Source: Microbacterium keratanolyticum
GTDB taxonomy: Bacteria > Actinomycetota > Actinomycetes > Actinomycetales > Microbacteriaceae
Assembly: GCF_016907255.1 (NCBI RefSeq)
Contig: NZ_JAFBBQ010000001.1
Coordinates: forward strand, 1,488,001-1,552,000
Direction: 5' to 3'
DNA length: 64,000 nt
Below are positions 25,566 to 34,517 of this stretch, in pieces. Position 1 is the first letter of the stretch; the number at the start of each line of letters is the position of its first letter. Both the position numbers and the translations under genes were made by a program. The notes under the pieces were generated by a model that saw only the letters and a program-made list of their open reading frames with translations, was not told the DNA's origin and did not search any database.

Positions 25566-26297
25566 TCAGGATCCCTGATCCCGCCAGAAGATCGGCGGGC
25601 GCTCTGTCGGGCGGCGCGGCACGTAGTTGCTCCAGGACCGCTGGTACGTCCGGTAGCCGTGGAAGGCACCGGTGATCGCCCAGGCGACGCCCACCACGGC
25701 ACCCACCGTGATGGCCCAGCCCAGTGCACCGCTCACCGTCTGCACGAGCGCGCCGGCGAACATCCCGTACACGCAGGCGTTCACGATGATGATCAGCACG
25801 GCAGAGCTGCCGAACAGGTGACTGAAGTCGCTGCGACGGTGCAGGAACGAGTACGTGCGCGCCATCCCGGCTTCGTCGTCGGTGGAAGAGGCGAGGAAGT
25901 ACTGTGCGACCTGAGGGTCGAGGTCGACGTACCCGCTGCGCATCCGGTTCATTGCGACGACGTACATGAGGTCTTCGTCCGCCACATTGACGACCCGCAT
26001 CTGCGTCATCACGCCGATGAGGCACAGGAACGCGAGTATGGCCAGCAGTGCGGCCGTGAACCAACCCGAGAACGCGGATGCTTGGCCGAGAAGTCCGATC
26101 GTCACGAGTCCCGCCGACACGAGCGTGAGGAAGATCGTGATCCGCGTGAGCACCTCGCTCTGCGCGGTGCTGCGGGCCGCGAGCAGGCCCCAGTGCTCGG
26201 TGGCCAGAATCTGCGCGCGGCGTGCGAGCACGGCATCCGATTCCGCCGGATGGATCTCGGGCGGGATGTCGTCTGAAGCTGCGGCGCCTGCGTCCAT
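25566..26297 (-). CDS. Four-helix membrane protein of unknown function
   Basis: 243 residues. A soluble N-terminus (1-50, containing LATEHWGLLAARS) precedes membrane helices at about 51-71, 79-98, 161-186 and 192-212, with a 60-residue charged loop between helices 2 and 3 and a Pro/Arg-rich tail. Proteins with this EHWxLLAxRS start are common in actinobacteria and uncharacterised. It converges on the reverse transcriptase with a 10-base gap, so it is not in the same operon. A two-plus-two helix membrane protein beside an RT invites comparison with membrane effectors of retrons, but orientation argues against it. Confidence 0.7.
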   Translation of the reverse strand: MDAGAAASDDIPPEIHPAESDAVLARRAQILATEHWGLLAARSTAQSEVLTRITIFLTLVSAGLVTIGLLGQASAFSGWFTAALLAILAFLCLIGVMTQMRVVNVADEDLMYVVAMNRMRSGYVDLDPQVAQYFLASSTDDEAGMARTYSFLHRRSDFSHLFGSSAVLIIIVNACVYGMFAGALVQTVSGALGWAITVGAVVGVAWAITGAFHGYRTYQRSWSNYVPRRPTERPPIFWRDQGS

Positions 26298-26431
26298 TGG
26301 CTGTGCTCACGTTGTCTGACTGTGCTCGACGTCAGCATCCTTCTCTCTGCGGGTGGCATCCACAAGACCTCTTCGTGTGGCCTTCCCGTGCGGGTCGCCG
26401 GGGCGCGCGGCCCGAGGTCGCCGACCTGCGT

Positions 26432-26460
26432 TTGGTGACATCGTCCCGATGCTCTAATTT
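26432..26460 (+). promoter_or_regulatory. Leaderless promoter of the Ig-like surface-protein gene
   Basis: TTGGTG at 26432-26437, a 17-base spacer, and TAATTT at 26455-26460. The predicted start is at or one base before the A of the ATG at 26468, and no SD is present. Confidence 0.6.
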
Positions 26461-26467
26461 TGGACTT

Positions 26468-28009
26468 ATGACAAACATGGTCTCCGTCCAGACTTTGGAC
26501 TCCTCGCCGCCGCGTCGCCGTCTCGGTCGCGTGATCCTCGGCGCACTGCTCGCGATCTCGCTCTGGTGGCCCGCCCTGCCGGCCGCAGCAGCGCCCGCGC
26601 CCGCGCCGGTGGCCACGGTGACGACGGTGGAGTTGTCGCCGGCAGCGGCGCAGTACGGAGACATCACCGTGGCGGTGGCGCGCGTCACCCCTGCCGGGCC
26701 GGTGAACGTGATGGGTCAGCCCGTGACTTTCCTCCTTGATGGGGATCCTCTCGGAACGGGGATGCTGATCTACACGGGTTCGGGTGTCTTCACGGCGTTC
26801 GGCTTGTTCACCCGTGAGATTGCGGCGGGAACGCACACTCTGACCGCGAGGTTCGACGGGTACGCGCCGGCGACCGGAGACAGCGCCGCGGAGTCGACGA
26901 GCGAACCGGTATCCTTCACAGTGCGACAGGCCCCGAGCAGCACGGTGCTGGTCAGCGCCCCGGCAGCGGCGACCGCTTTCGAGACCATGGACGTCTCCGC
27001 ATCGGTGTCCTCGCCCGTGAGTGGATTGGCTGGAACAGCGACTCTCTACGGAGACACCGTCCCTCTGGCCACGACGACCGTTGCCGTTGATGGCACTGTT
27101 CAGTTCGACGACGTCGTGGTCGCCCCGGGAATCAGCGCGCTTCACGTGGGCTTCGACGGGGATGCGGCGGCGAACTTCGCGCCATCGTCGTCGGCCTTCT
27201 TCCCCATCACGGTCTCGACGATCGCAACCTCAACTGCACTGCAGCTTTCCGATGCCGACACGTGGGCGGGCGACACGGTGACGGCGACGGTCGATGTGTT
27301 CGCCCTGCCCTCCGGAGCGACCGTGACGCCCCGCGAACTGCACGGCACAGTGGAGGTCCTCGTAAACGGGAAGGTGGTGGCCACTGCTCCCGTGCAGCCG
27401 AACGGTCCGACGGTCTTCGATGGTGCGCAGGCCCAGATCGCCCTGGATGCCGCCGCGCTCGGGCTCGGCGCGCACACCGTCTCGGCGCGGTTCCTGCCGA
27501 TGGCCGGGCTCGATCCTTCCCGCAGCGCGGATGCTCCGCTGGCGGTGCGTCCGATCGTGACCACGGTGACTCCGGACCAGGGCACGGTGTCGGGAACACC
27601 CTCGCTGCCCGCATCCGTGGCGGTTCGGGTATCGGAAGAGCGGGGCGGTGAGTTCCCGGCGGCCGGCACCGTGCAGCCGTTCGTCGACGGCGCCTCGATC
27701 GGCGACCCCGTCGCGCTGGTCGGCGGTGCGGCCGAGGTGACGTTCGCCGGGTTGGCCGTCGGCACGCATGACGTCGAACTGCGCTTCGTTCCGCTCGCCA
27801 GTGATCGCGGCGAGAGCACCGCACAGGTTCGTGTCGAGATCGTCGCCGACCCCGTTCCCGCTCCTGCACCCGCACCTGCTCCCGCCGCACCGGCGACCGC
27901 GCTGCTGGCGACCACGGGTGGCGAGGTGCCGTGGCGGTCCCTCGGTGCGGGGCTGATGCTGCTTGCCGCGGGCGTGGTTCTGTCGCTGCGGCGCCGAGGC
28001 GCCGTCTAG
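26468..28009 (+). CDS. Secreted Ig-like-repeat protein with LATTG sorting signal
   Basis: 513 residues. The signal peptide has a GRVILGALLAISLWWPALP core and cleaves near AAAA (about 38-42). Four or so beta-rich Ig-like (bacterial Ig3-type) repeats of about 100 residues follow, each with a G-T/S-V-x-V or TATLYGDTV-type start and a HT(L/V)-x-A-R-F strand (THTLTARFDGYAP, AHTVSARFLP). A Pro-Ala stalk then leads to LATTG (480-484), a hydrophobic helix and an RRRGAV tail, a class E-type sortase signal. It is probably a wall-anchored adhesin or spacer protein. The ATG at 26468 fits a leaderless transcript; a second ATG lies nine bases later. Confidence 0.75.
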   Translation: MTNMVSVQTLDSSPPRRRLGRVILGALLAISLWWPALPAAAAPAPAPVATVTTVELSPAAAQYGDITVAVARVTPAGPVNVMGQPVTFLLDGDPLGTGMLIYTGSGVFTAFGLFTREIAAGTHTLTARFDGYAPATGDSAAESTSEPVSFTVRQAPSSTVLVSAPAAATAFETMDVSASVSSPVSGLAGTATLYGDTVPLATTTVAVDGTVQFDDVVVAPGISALHVGFDGDAAANFAPSSSAFFPITVSTIATSTALQLSDADTWAGDTVTATVDVFALPSGATVTPRELHGTVEVLVNGKVVATAPVQPNGPTVFDGAQAQIALDAAALGLGAHTVSARFLPMAGLDPSRSADAPLAVRPIVTTVTPDQGTVSGTPSLPASVAVRVSEERGGEFPAAGTVQPFVDGASIGDPVALVGGAAEVTFAGLAVGTHDVELRFVPLASDRGESTAQVRVEIVADPVPAPAPAPAPAAPATALLATTGGEVPWRSLGAGLMLLAAGVVLSLRRRGAV

Positions 28010-28076
28010 GACTTCGCCCTGGCCTTCGCCCGTTGCTGCGCAGTACGGTGAGCACACGCGGAGCAGGGGAGGATGC

Positions 28077-29402
28077 ATGGATCGCTTCGACACGATCGTC
28101 GTCGGCGCAGGCGTTGCCGGTCTCACGGCGGCGCGCCTGCTCGCCAGGGAAGGGCGCCGCGTCGTGGTCCTCGAGGCGCGCGATCGCGTCGGCGGACGAG
28201 TCGTCACCGACCGCTCCGATGGCCAGATCACCGATCTCGGTGCGTCGTGGATCCACGGCATCACCGACAGCCCTGTCGCTGCGGCGTGCGAGGCGTTCGG
28301 CATGTCCATGGTCGAGTTCACGGTCGGCGGCTATCAGCCCGACAGCCGACCGATCGTGTACTACGGGCCGGACGGGACGCGCCTCAGCCCGGACGAGACC
28401 GCGCAGTTCATCGACGACATTCACCGTGCGGATGCGGCGCTGCCGGCGATCATCGCGCACTCCGCGCCGCGCGATTCGTACCTCGACGTCACCGACGCCG
28501 CGATCGCTGCGCAGGGTTGGCCAGCCGACCGTGCTGAACGCGTGCGCGAGTACATGCGCCACCGCAGCGAGGAGCAGTACGGCGCGCGCATCGACGAGCT
28601 CGCAGCGCACGGACTCGACGATGACGTGGTCGACGGCGACGAGGTCGTCTTCCCGGATGGCTACGATCGTCTGCCGCAGCATCTCGCCGAAGGCCTTGAC
28701 GTCCGTCTCGGCCACATCGTCACCGGCGTGCGGTGGGGCGATGACGGAGTGACCGTGACGACGGATGATCACACGTTCCGCGCGGCATCCGCCATCGTCA
28801 CCGTCCCCGTCGGCGTGCTCCAGTCGAGCGACTTCAGGATCGAGCCCCCGTTGCCCGATCCGGTTCGCGGCGCGCTCGGACGCCTCACGATGAACGCCTT
28901 CGAGAAGGTGTTCCTGCGGTTTCCGACCAAGTTCTGGGATGACGGCGTTTACGCGATCCGTCAGCAGGGTCCGGCAGCGGACTGGTGGCACTCCTGGTAC
29001 GACCTCACATCGCTGCACGGAACGCCGACGCTGTTGACATTCATGGCGGGTCCTGCAGCGCAGGCACTCAAAGCCAGCGATGACGCCACGATCGTGGCAT
29101 CCGCCCTCGCTCAGCTCCGCCAGCTCTACGGTCCGAGCGTCACAGAGCCCACGCGCGCGCACGTGACGCGCTGGCAGGACGATCCCTTCAGTCGCGGCTC
29201 ATATGCGTACATGACCCTCGGATCCACGACCGACGACCACGACGACCTCGCCACTCCGGTCGGCGGCGTGCTGCACCTCGCCGGCGAAGCGACCTGGACA
29301 GATGACCCCGCGACCGTCACGGCGGGCCTGTGCTCCGGTCACCGCGCGGCGGAGCGGGTGGCGCAGCGCAGCATCCCCATCGAGAGCCTGTGGCAGGCCT
29401 GA
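28077..29402 (+). CDS. Flavin monoamine oxidase family protein
   Basis: A 441-residue FAD-dependent amine oxidase. The N-terminal dinucleotide fold reads VVGAGVAGLTAARLL, followed by EARDRVGGRV. SWIHG, and the C-terminal FAD signature GEATWTDDPATVTAGLCSGH, are as in plant-type polyamine/monoamine oxidases. No signal peptide is seen, so it is cytoplasmic. It would oxidise a primary or secondary amine or polyamine to an aldehyde with H2O2; the substrate is open. The ATG at 28077 has GGGGAGG at proper spacing. Its stop abuts the stop of the convergent DnaJ-domain gene with no gap. Confidence 0.88.
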   Translation: MDRFDTIVVGAGVAGLTAARLLAREGRRVVVLEARDRVGGRVVTDRSDGQITDLGASWIHGITDSPVAAACEAFGMSMVEFTVGGYQPDSRPIVYYGPDGTRLSPDETAQFIDDIHRADAALPAIIAHSAPRDSYLDVTDAAIAAQGWPADRAERVREYMRHRSEEQYGARIDELAAHGLDDDVVDGDEVVFPDGYDRLPQHLAEGLDVRLGHIVTGVRWGDDGVTVTTDDHTFRAASAIVTVPVGVLQSSDFRIEPPLPDPVRGALGRLTMNAFEKVFLRFPTKFWDDGVYAIRQQGPAADWWHSWYDLTSLHGTPTLLTFMAGPAAQALKASDDATIVASALAQLRQLYGPSVTEPTRAHVTRWQDDPFSRGSYAYMTLGSTTDDHDDLATPVGGVLHLAGEATWTDDPATVTAGLCSGHRAAERVAQRSIPIESLWQA

Positions 29403-30308
29403 CTACGCCAGCCGCACCGTGCTCTGCAGTCGGGTGCGCACATCGAACAGCTCGTTGCCGCCGATCACCCGCGCACCCGGGACGCCTGTCCGCAGGGCGG
29501 ACCCGACGACGCTGCGGCGCACGACGATCGTCGGAACACCGCGGATGCTGCCGAGGGTCGTCACCGGCTGGGCCACGTCGTCATCGGGGAGCACGATCAC
29601 CGCACCGTTGAAGCGGACGCCGGCCGCTTTCCCCACGGTGCGCATCCGCGACAGCAGTCCGGTCACCGGGGCGCTCGGACCGATCGCCGGTCCGACGATC
29701 TCGCCCTTGCGGAACCCGACGACGTCGCCGAAATCCTCGGAGAGCAGGCCGTACAGGCCTGTCGGGCTGAGGACGACGTGGTCGAGCGTGTCGCCGAGAT
29801 CGGTGCCCGCCTGCACGTCGTGCCATGCGGTGAAGCCCATTCCGAGCTCGGATACCGCGTGGGCGGTCGCCTCTTGCGCGAGGGCGACGGCGAGCATCCG
29901 CCGCAGTTCGCGCGGCACCGTGCGCACCAGCGCGGGGTCGAAGGGATCCGCGATCTCCGTCCCTGCCCACTCGCGCACGAACTCGACGTACTGCGCTCGG
30001 ATCGCGCCACCGGGAGTGCCGAAGACCTGGCCGCGCACGCGGGTTCCCGTCCGGCTCGGCGGATCCCACGCGCCCCATCCGGAGCTCTCCGCGAAACCGT
30101 GGCCGCGGTCATAGGACGCGCGGGCTTCGACGGTGCCCACGAACTCCCACGCGCGCTGCACCTGGATGAACACGGATGCGTCGCCCCCGGTGTCGGGATG
30201 CGCCTGGCGCAGCCGCAAGCGATAGGCGCGACGCAGGGTGTCGTCGTCGCTGTCGGGCGCGACGCCGAGGATCTCATAGGCGGATGCCGAGAGCGGACTG
30301 TCGAACAT
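29403..30308 (-). CDS. DnaJ-domain protein
   Basis: 301 residues. An N-terminal J domain (YEILGVAPDSDDDTLRRAYR, then the HPD motif in QAHPDTGGD at about 36-44) should stimulate an Hsp70 ATPase. The C-terminal two thirds contain no Gly/Phe or zinc-finger region and instead a domain with GVRFNGAVIVLPDDD and RGVPTIVVRRS strands, reminiscent of nuclease-related or NERD-like folds but not assignable. The start overlaps the deaminase stop (TGATG), so the two are coupled. Confidence 0.8.
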   Translation of the reverse strand: MFDSPLSASAYEILGVAPDSDDDTLRRAYRLRLRQAHPDTGGDASVFIQVQRAWEFVGTVEARASYDRGHGFAESSGWGAWDPPSRTGTRVRGQVFGTPGGAIRAQYVEFVREWAGTEIADPFDPALVRTVPRELRRMLAVALAQEATAHAVSELGMGFTAWHDVQAGTDLGDTLDHVVLSPTGLYGLLSEDFGDVVGFRKGEIVGPAIGPSAPVTGLLSRMRTVGKAAGVRFNGAVIVLPDDDVAQPVTTLGSIRGVPTIVVRRSVVGSALRTGVPGARVIGGNELFDVRTRLQSTVRLA

Positions 30309-30775
30309 CAGTACTCGGCGCGACCCGGGTTCTCCGCCCAGGCGGAGAAGGGGTCGAAGAACGTCGTGGTGTCGCCCCGGCGCCACGGGACGTCCCAGGT
30401 CGAGTAGTCCGCGCCCACGAGGTTCCAGAAGTGGCGGTCGTCGAAACCTCCGCGCGCTGCGTCTTCGCGATCTGCGGCGAACACCACTTCGTCGACACGT
30501 GCCCACAGCGCCGTCGCGGCGCACATCGGACAGGGTTCGCACGAGCTGTACAGCACGCAGCCCTGCAGCGAGAAGGTGCCGAGCGCCTGGGCGGCGCGGC
30601 GGATCGCCACCACCTCGGCGTGCGCGCTCGGGTCGTTGTCGCGGGTGACGCGATTCTCGCCGGTGGCGATGACCTCGCCGTCTTTCACGACCACGGCGCC
30701 GAAGGGCCCTCCGCCGTCGGCCACGTTCGCGACGGCGATGTCGATCGCGCGCTGGAGGAAGGGGGAGTCGGTCAT
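30308..30775 (-). CDS. Guanine-deaminase-like nucleoside deaminase
   Basis: 155 residues of the CMP/dCMP deaminase zinc family. HAEVVAIR gives the zinc His and proton-shuttle Glu, and CEPCPMC the two zinc cysteines. GGGPFGAVVVKDG near the start and a length of 155 resemble B. subtilis guanine deaminase GuaD more than the tRNA adenosine deaminase TadA. The C-terminal YSTWDVPW region would complete the neighbouring active site in a domain-swapped dimer. It would convert guanine to xanthine. SD GAGGAG lies seven bases before the ATG. Confidence 0.82.
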   Translation of the reverse strand: MTDSPFLQRAIDIAVANVADGGGPFGAVVVKDGEVIATGENRVTRDNDPSAHAEVVAIRRAAQALGTFSLQGCVLYSSCEPCPMCAATALWARVDEVVFAADREDAARGGFDDRHFWNLVGADYSTWDVPWRRGDTTTFFDPFSAWAENPGRAEY

Positions 30776-30817
30776 CGCTGTGCTCCTCGGCTCGGGTGAT
30801 TCGAGTGTATCGATGGC

Positions 30818-31468
30818 TCAGTCGGGAACGTCGATGATGCTCTCGGTGCCGGTGATGGGTTGGACGGCACCGCCGGATGCTTCGGCGAGATCTGCCGCGA
30901 GGCGGTCGAGTTCCAGCGCGGGAACCCACAGCTCGAGCTGCGCTTTCGCGCCGTAGTGGGTCTCACCGAGAGTTGCGCCGTGCTGCGTGGCCCAGGCGCG
31001 CACGAGGTTGTCGTATCGTCCGGCATCCGCGTGAGCGACGTCGAACGTGACCTGAGTGAGCGGCTCTCGTCGCAGGAAAGTGGCATGATCCAGCGCTTCA
31101 GACACCGCCGACCCGTAGGCGCGCACCAGGCCGCCCGCGCCGAGCTTGATCCCTCCGAAGTAGCGGGTGACGACCGCGACGACGTCAGTGAGCTCGCGCC
31201 GCCGCAGCACCTCGAGCATCGGGATGCCGGCGGTGCCGGAGGGCTCGCCGTCATCGGAAGATCGTGCCTGATCGCCGAGCAGTCCCGTCACCATCGCCGT
31301 GCAGTTGTGCCGCGCATCCCACGCTCGCTTGCGGACGGCCGCGATGACAGCATCCGCCTCCGCCACCGAGGAAACCGGGGCGATGTGCGTGATGAACCGC
31401 GACTTCTTGATGACCAGTTCGTGGTCGACCGCCGCCGCGATGGTCTGCGGGTAGCGGCGGGCGGTCAC
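30818..31468 (-). CDS. YigZ/IMPACT family protein
   Basis: A 216-residue protein with the UPF0029 core: KKSRFITHIAPV, the family motif DDGEPSGTAGIPMLEVL, and TRYFGGIKLGAGGLVRAYG. A C-terminal ferredoxin-like DUF1949 domain follows. Bacterial members have been linked to translation or proteolysis, without a settled biochemical function. Start is GTG. It lies 42 bases upstream of the deaminase gene on the same strand. Confidence 0.92.
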   Translation of the reverse strand: MTARRYPQTIAAAVDHELVIKKSRFITHIAPVSSVAEADAVIAAVRKRAWDARHNCTAMVTGLLGDQARSSDDGEPSGTAGIPMLEVLRRRELTDVVAVVTRYFGGIKLGAGGLVRAYGSAVSEALDHATFLRREPLTQVTFDVAHADAGRYDNLVRAWATQHGATLGETHYGAKAQLELWVPALELDRLAADLAEASGGAVQPITGTESIIDVPD

Positions 31469-31510
31469 CTCTTCACGATACCGAGAGCGCGGAGGCTGCG
31501 CAGGGTACCG

Positions 31511-32431
31511 CTAGTGGCGGACGAGCGCCTCGGGGGATTCGCCGCCCTCGTGGAACGTGGGCTCCTTGCCGAACAGCTTCGCGATGCCGACCACGACGCC
31601 GACGATGACGAGTCCGACGGCCAGCCCTGCGATCGCTGAGACGACGGTGCCTGCCAGCCACATCGCGAAACCGCCGAGTGCGGCCAGGGCGTGCTCGGCG
31701 CCGTGCAGCAGATCGGCCGGGAAGTGCCATCCGACCTCACCGAGATTGACGAGCACGAGATGCCCGCCGACCCACAGCATCGCGACCGTGCCGACGATGC
31801 TGATCACACGGAACACCGCGGGCATCGATCGGACGATCCGCGTGCCGGTGTGGCGCACGCGCTTGACCGGGTTCTTCGCCATCTTCAGCCCGACATCGTC
31901 GATCTTCACGAGCAGGGCGACGGCACCGTAGACGACGCCGGTCATGAGGACGGCGATGACCGAGAGGACCGCGAGCGTCATGCCGAGGTCGAGTCCGGGA
32001 TCGAGGTTGGCGAGCGAGATGAGCATGATCTCGGTCGAGAGGATCAGGTCGGTGCGGATCGCGCCGAGCACGAGACGCTTCTCGTCGCGGGCGCCCTCTT
32101 CGCCGTGGCCGTGCGTCGCGCCGAACCATTCGAGCACCTTCTCGGCGCCCTCGAAGCACAGGTACGCTCCGCCGACGATGAGCAGGTACGGCAGCACCCA
32201 CGGCGCGAATGCGGTGAGCAGCAGCGCGACCGGGATGATGATGAGGAACTTGTTCGCGATCGACCCGAGCGCGATCTTGCCGACCACGGGCAGTTCGCGG
32301 GCGGGCGTGATGCCCTGCACATACTGCGGCGTCACGGCGGCGTCGTCGATCACGACGCCCGCAGCCTTCGACGATGCCTTCAGAGCCGCGGTCAGAATGT
32401 CATCGACAACAGCGAGCAGGCCAACCGACAT
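31511..32431 (-). CDS. DUF808 family inner membrane protein (YedI-like)
   Basis: A 306-residue membrane protein with the DUF808 pattern: N-terminal SVGLLAVVDDILTAALKASSK, DDAAVTPQYVQG, ARELPVVGKIALGSIANKF, then several helices and a His/Gly-rich loop (THGHGEEGARDEKR). Six to seven membrane spans are likely. Function is unknown for the family. SD GGGGGAA precedes the ATG. It appears to be an independent unit. Confidence 0.9.
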   Translation of the reverse strand: MSVGLLAVVDDILTAALKASSKAAGVVIDDAAVTPQYVQGITPARELPVVGKIALGSIANKFLIIIPVALLLTAFAPWVLPYLLIVGGAYLCFEGAEKVLEWFGATHGHGEEGARDEKRLVLGAIRTDLILSTEIMLISLANLDPGLDLGMTLAVLSVIAVLMTGVVYGAVALLVKIDDVGLKMAKNPVKRVRHTGTRIVRSMPAVFRVISIVGTVAMLWVGGHLVLVNLGEVGWHFPADLLHGAEHALAALGGFAMWLAGTVVSAIAGLAVGLVIVGVVVGIAKLFGKEPTFHEGGESPEALVRH

Positions 32432-32496
32432 GTGATTCCCCCGGGGTCAGTGAACGTCGGAAAGTAACACTATCGGTGCGCGGCGCCGGCTGCGGA

Positions 32497-33303
32497 TCAG
32501 ACGCCGAGGTGCTGGAAGGTCTCCAGGATCAGCTCGACGCTCAGGTGCTCGGGAACCTCGGATCCGGATGCCTCGAACTCGGCGAGCTCCACGCCGCGGA
32601 CGGATGCTGCGGGCAGCGCTGCGAAGATCGCGGCAATCTCGTGCGGACGCAGTCCCTCCGGCACTTTGTAGGCGGCAGGGATGTAGCCGGGGGTCAGCAC
32701 ATCCCAGTCGACGTGAATCCACATATCGCGACCGGCCACGAACTCCGCGACCGCCTCGGGGGTGCTCTCTGCGGGCGCCAGCACGGTCACGCCCGCCTCG
32801 GCGAGAAGTCGCTGTTCTGCCGGGTCGATGTCGCGCGCGCCCACGAGCGCCACCTGGTGCGGGTTGAGGCCGGCGCCGTGGCCGCTGTCCCACAGGCCGC
32901 AGGCTGCAGCGAGAACCATGCCGCCGAGGTAGCCGGAGTCGGTCGTCGCTGGGGTGTGGAAGTCACCGTGCGCGTCGATCCACAGCACGACCGCATCCGG
33001 ATAGCGGGCAGCGACCTCGGGGAGCGTCGCCAGGCTCGCCGCGCAGGTGTTCGTTGCCAGCACCGGCGTCGTGCCCGCGTCGAGGGCATCGCGGAGAGCG
33101 GCGCGAAGACCCGTGAGGGTCTCGGATGCGGCGGGAAGGGCGACGCTCCAGTCATCCGTCGCCGGTGCGCTCGGAGTGCTGACGATCACGGGATCGACGT
33201 GCAGCAGCGTACCGAGTGCCTCACCGGTGATGAGTGCACCCGCAAGCGCACCGTCTGTGCGGTCGGCCACGCGACCCTGATTGACGATGACGGAGCGGGT
33301 CAT
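32497..33303 (-). CDS. Arginase/agmatinase-family protein with altered metal motifs
   Basis: 268 residues. WIDAHGDFHTP gives the conserved DAHxD metal motif and HVDWDVLTPGY stands where SFDxDxxDP normally is. The first ligand motif GGDH is missing; the matching stretch is LATNTCAASL, with Cys rather than His, as in a subgroup of actinobacterial arginase-family proteins. It could hydrolyse a guanidino or formimino compound, or have lost activity. The start overlaps the esterase stop by four bases (ATGA), so the two are translated together. Confidence 0.75.
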   Translation of the reverse strand: MTRSVIVNQGRVADRTDGALAGALITGEALGTLLHVDPVIVSTPSAPATDDWSVALPAASETLTGLRAALRDALDAGTTPVLATNTCAASLATLPEVAARYPDAVVLWIDAHGDFHTPATTDSGYLGGMVLAAACGLWDSGHGAGLNPHQVALVGARDIDPAEQRLLAEAGVTVLAPAESTPEAVAEFVAGRDMWIHVDWDVLTPGYIPAAYKVPEGLRPHEIAAIFAALPAASVRGVELAEFEASGSEVPEHLSVELILETFQHLGV

Positions 33304-34289
33304 GATGCAGGAGCCTCCTGAGGTGCGAGCTGTGCGGCGAGGAAGGCGGCCTGGCGTGGCCAGTGCAGGCCTTCGCCGCCCTCGTGCCCATTGAAGTGGT
33401 AGTCGGTGATGTCGGCGTGCGCCGCCCACGTGTTCTTGGCGGCGTACACGGTCGACGGAGGGCACACCGCGTCCATGTGCGCGACCGAGAACAGCGCCGG
33501 CGCGGTCGCGCGACGGGCGAAGTTCACCCCATCGAAGTACGAGAGGGTGCGGAAGACGGTCTCACCCGCGTCGCGGTGTACGGCGAGGTAGCGCACGATC
33601 TCCTGATAGGGGTCGCGTTCGGTGAGGCCCACGGCGCGCTCGAAGTGGCACAGGAACGGCACGTCGGGCATGACGGCGACGAGACCGTCGCAGAGTCCGG
33701 CTGCGGCGATCGCGATGCCGCCGCCCTGGCTCGCGCCGGTGACGGCGACGCGCGCAGCATCCACGCGATCGAGCTCTCGCACGGTGTCGACCGCACGAAC
33801 CGCGTCGGTGAACACGCGGCGGTAGTAGTAGCCGTCCGGGTGGGCGATGCCCCGCGTCATGAAGCCGGGGGTGGCGCCTCCCGACCCATGTGGATCGGCC
33901 GTGGAGCCACCGGTGCCCCAGCCCCCACCCTGACCGCGCGTGTCCATGCGCAGATACGCGTAGCCGGCGGACGCCCAGGCGAGGCGCTCATGGGGGAGTC
34001 CGCGACCGCCGCCGTATCCCACGTACTCGACCACGGCGGGCAGCGGCTCGCGGCCGCCGGCAGGAAGGATCAGCCAGGCGCTGACGGGGTCGCCGCCGAA
34101 GCCGCTGAAGGTCACGTCGTAGACCTCGACGTTCGCCAGAGGTGAGTCGACGCGACGCACCTCAGGAGCGGTCGCCAGCGCACGTGACTCGGCAATCGTG
34201 CGCTGCCAGAAGTCGTCGAAATCCGCGGGCTCCGCGACCTCGGGACGGTAGGAGCGCAACTGCTCCAGGGGCAGGTCGAAACGGGGCAT
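33300..34289 (-). CDS. Acetyl xylan esterase / cephalosporin-C deacetylase family (CE7)
   Basis: A 329-residue cytoplasmic alpha/beta hydrolase of the AXE1 family. The start FDLPLEQLRSYRP is the CE7 opening; RGQGGG and the nucleophile elbow GASQGGG follow. The Asp in HMDAVCPPST and the His in NGHEGGEG complete the triad. It would remove acetyl groups from imported xylo-oligosaccharides or similar sugars, which fits the divergent LacI-controlled sugar locus. The TAATNCGNATTA operators lie in the gap it shares with that regulator. Confidence 0.92.
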   Translation of the reverse strand: MPRFDLPLEQLRSYRPEVAEPADFDDFWQRTIAESRALATAPEVRRVDSPLANVEVYDVTFSGFGGDPVSAWLILPAGGREPLPAVVEYVGYGGGRGLPHERLAWASAGYAYLRMDTRGQGGGWGTGGSTADPHGSGGATPGFMTRGIAHPDGYYYRRVFTDAVRAVDTVRELDRVDAARVAVTGASQGGGIAIAAAGLCDGLVAVMPDVPFLCHFERAVGLTERDPYQEIVRYLAVHRDAGETVFRTLSYFDGVNFARRATAPALFSVAHMDAVCPPSTVYAAKNTWAAHADITDYHFNGHEGGEGLHWPRQAAFLAAQLAPQEAPAS

Positions 34290-34359
34290 CGCGGCTTCCT
34301 CACAGACACGGGACGTACCAGGGCAGTCTATTGAGGCGAGGCGGGATGCTCGTCGCGAT

Positions 34360-34437
34360 AATGCGGATTAGTGCGGCGGATCTCAGGCAATCAGCGGATG
34401 TCGGAGGCCTGTCACAACCTCAAAATAATACGCATTA
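34360..34437. promoter_or_regulatory. Pair of LacI-type operators in the divergent gap
   Basis: TAATGCGGATTA at 34360-34371 and TAATACGCATTA at 34426-34437 share the pattern TAATNCGNATTA with a central CpG, 66 bases apart. A TTGACC hexamer at 34443-34448 next to the second may be a -35 for the regulator operon. Confidence 0.65.
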
Positions 34438-34517
34438 TCAAATTGACCTTCTCTTCGCGCTCTGACCAGACTGGCACTCGTGCCCACCCGGGTGTGCGTT
34501 GATCAGAGAGGATCACG

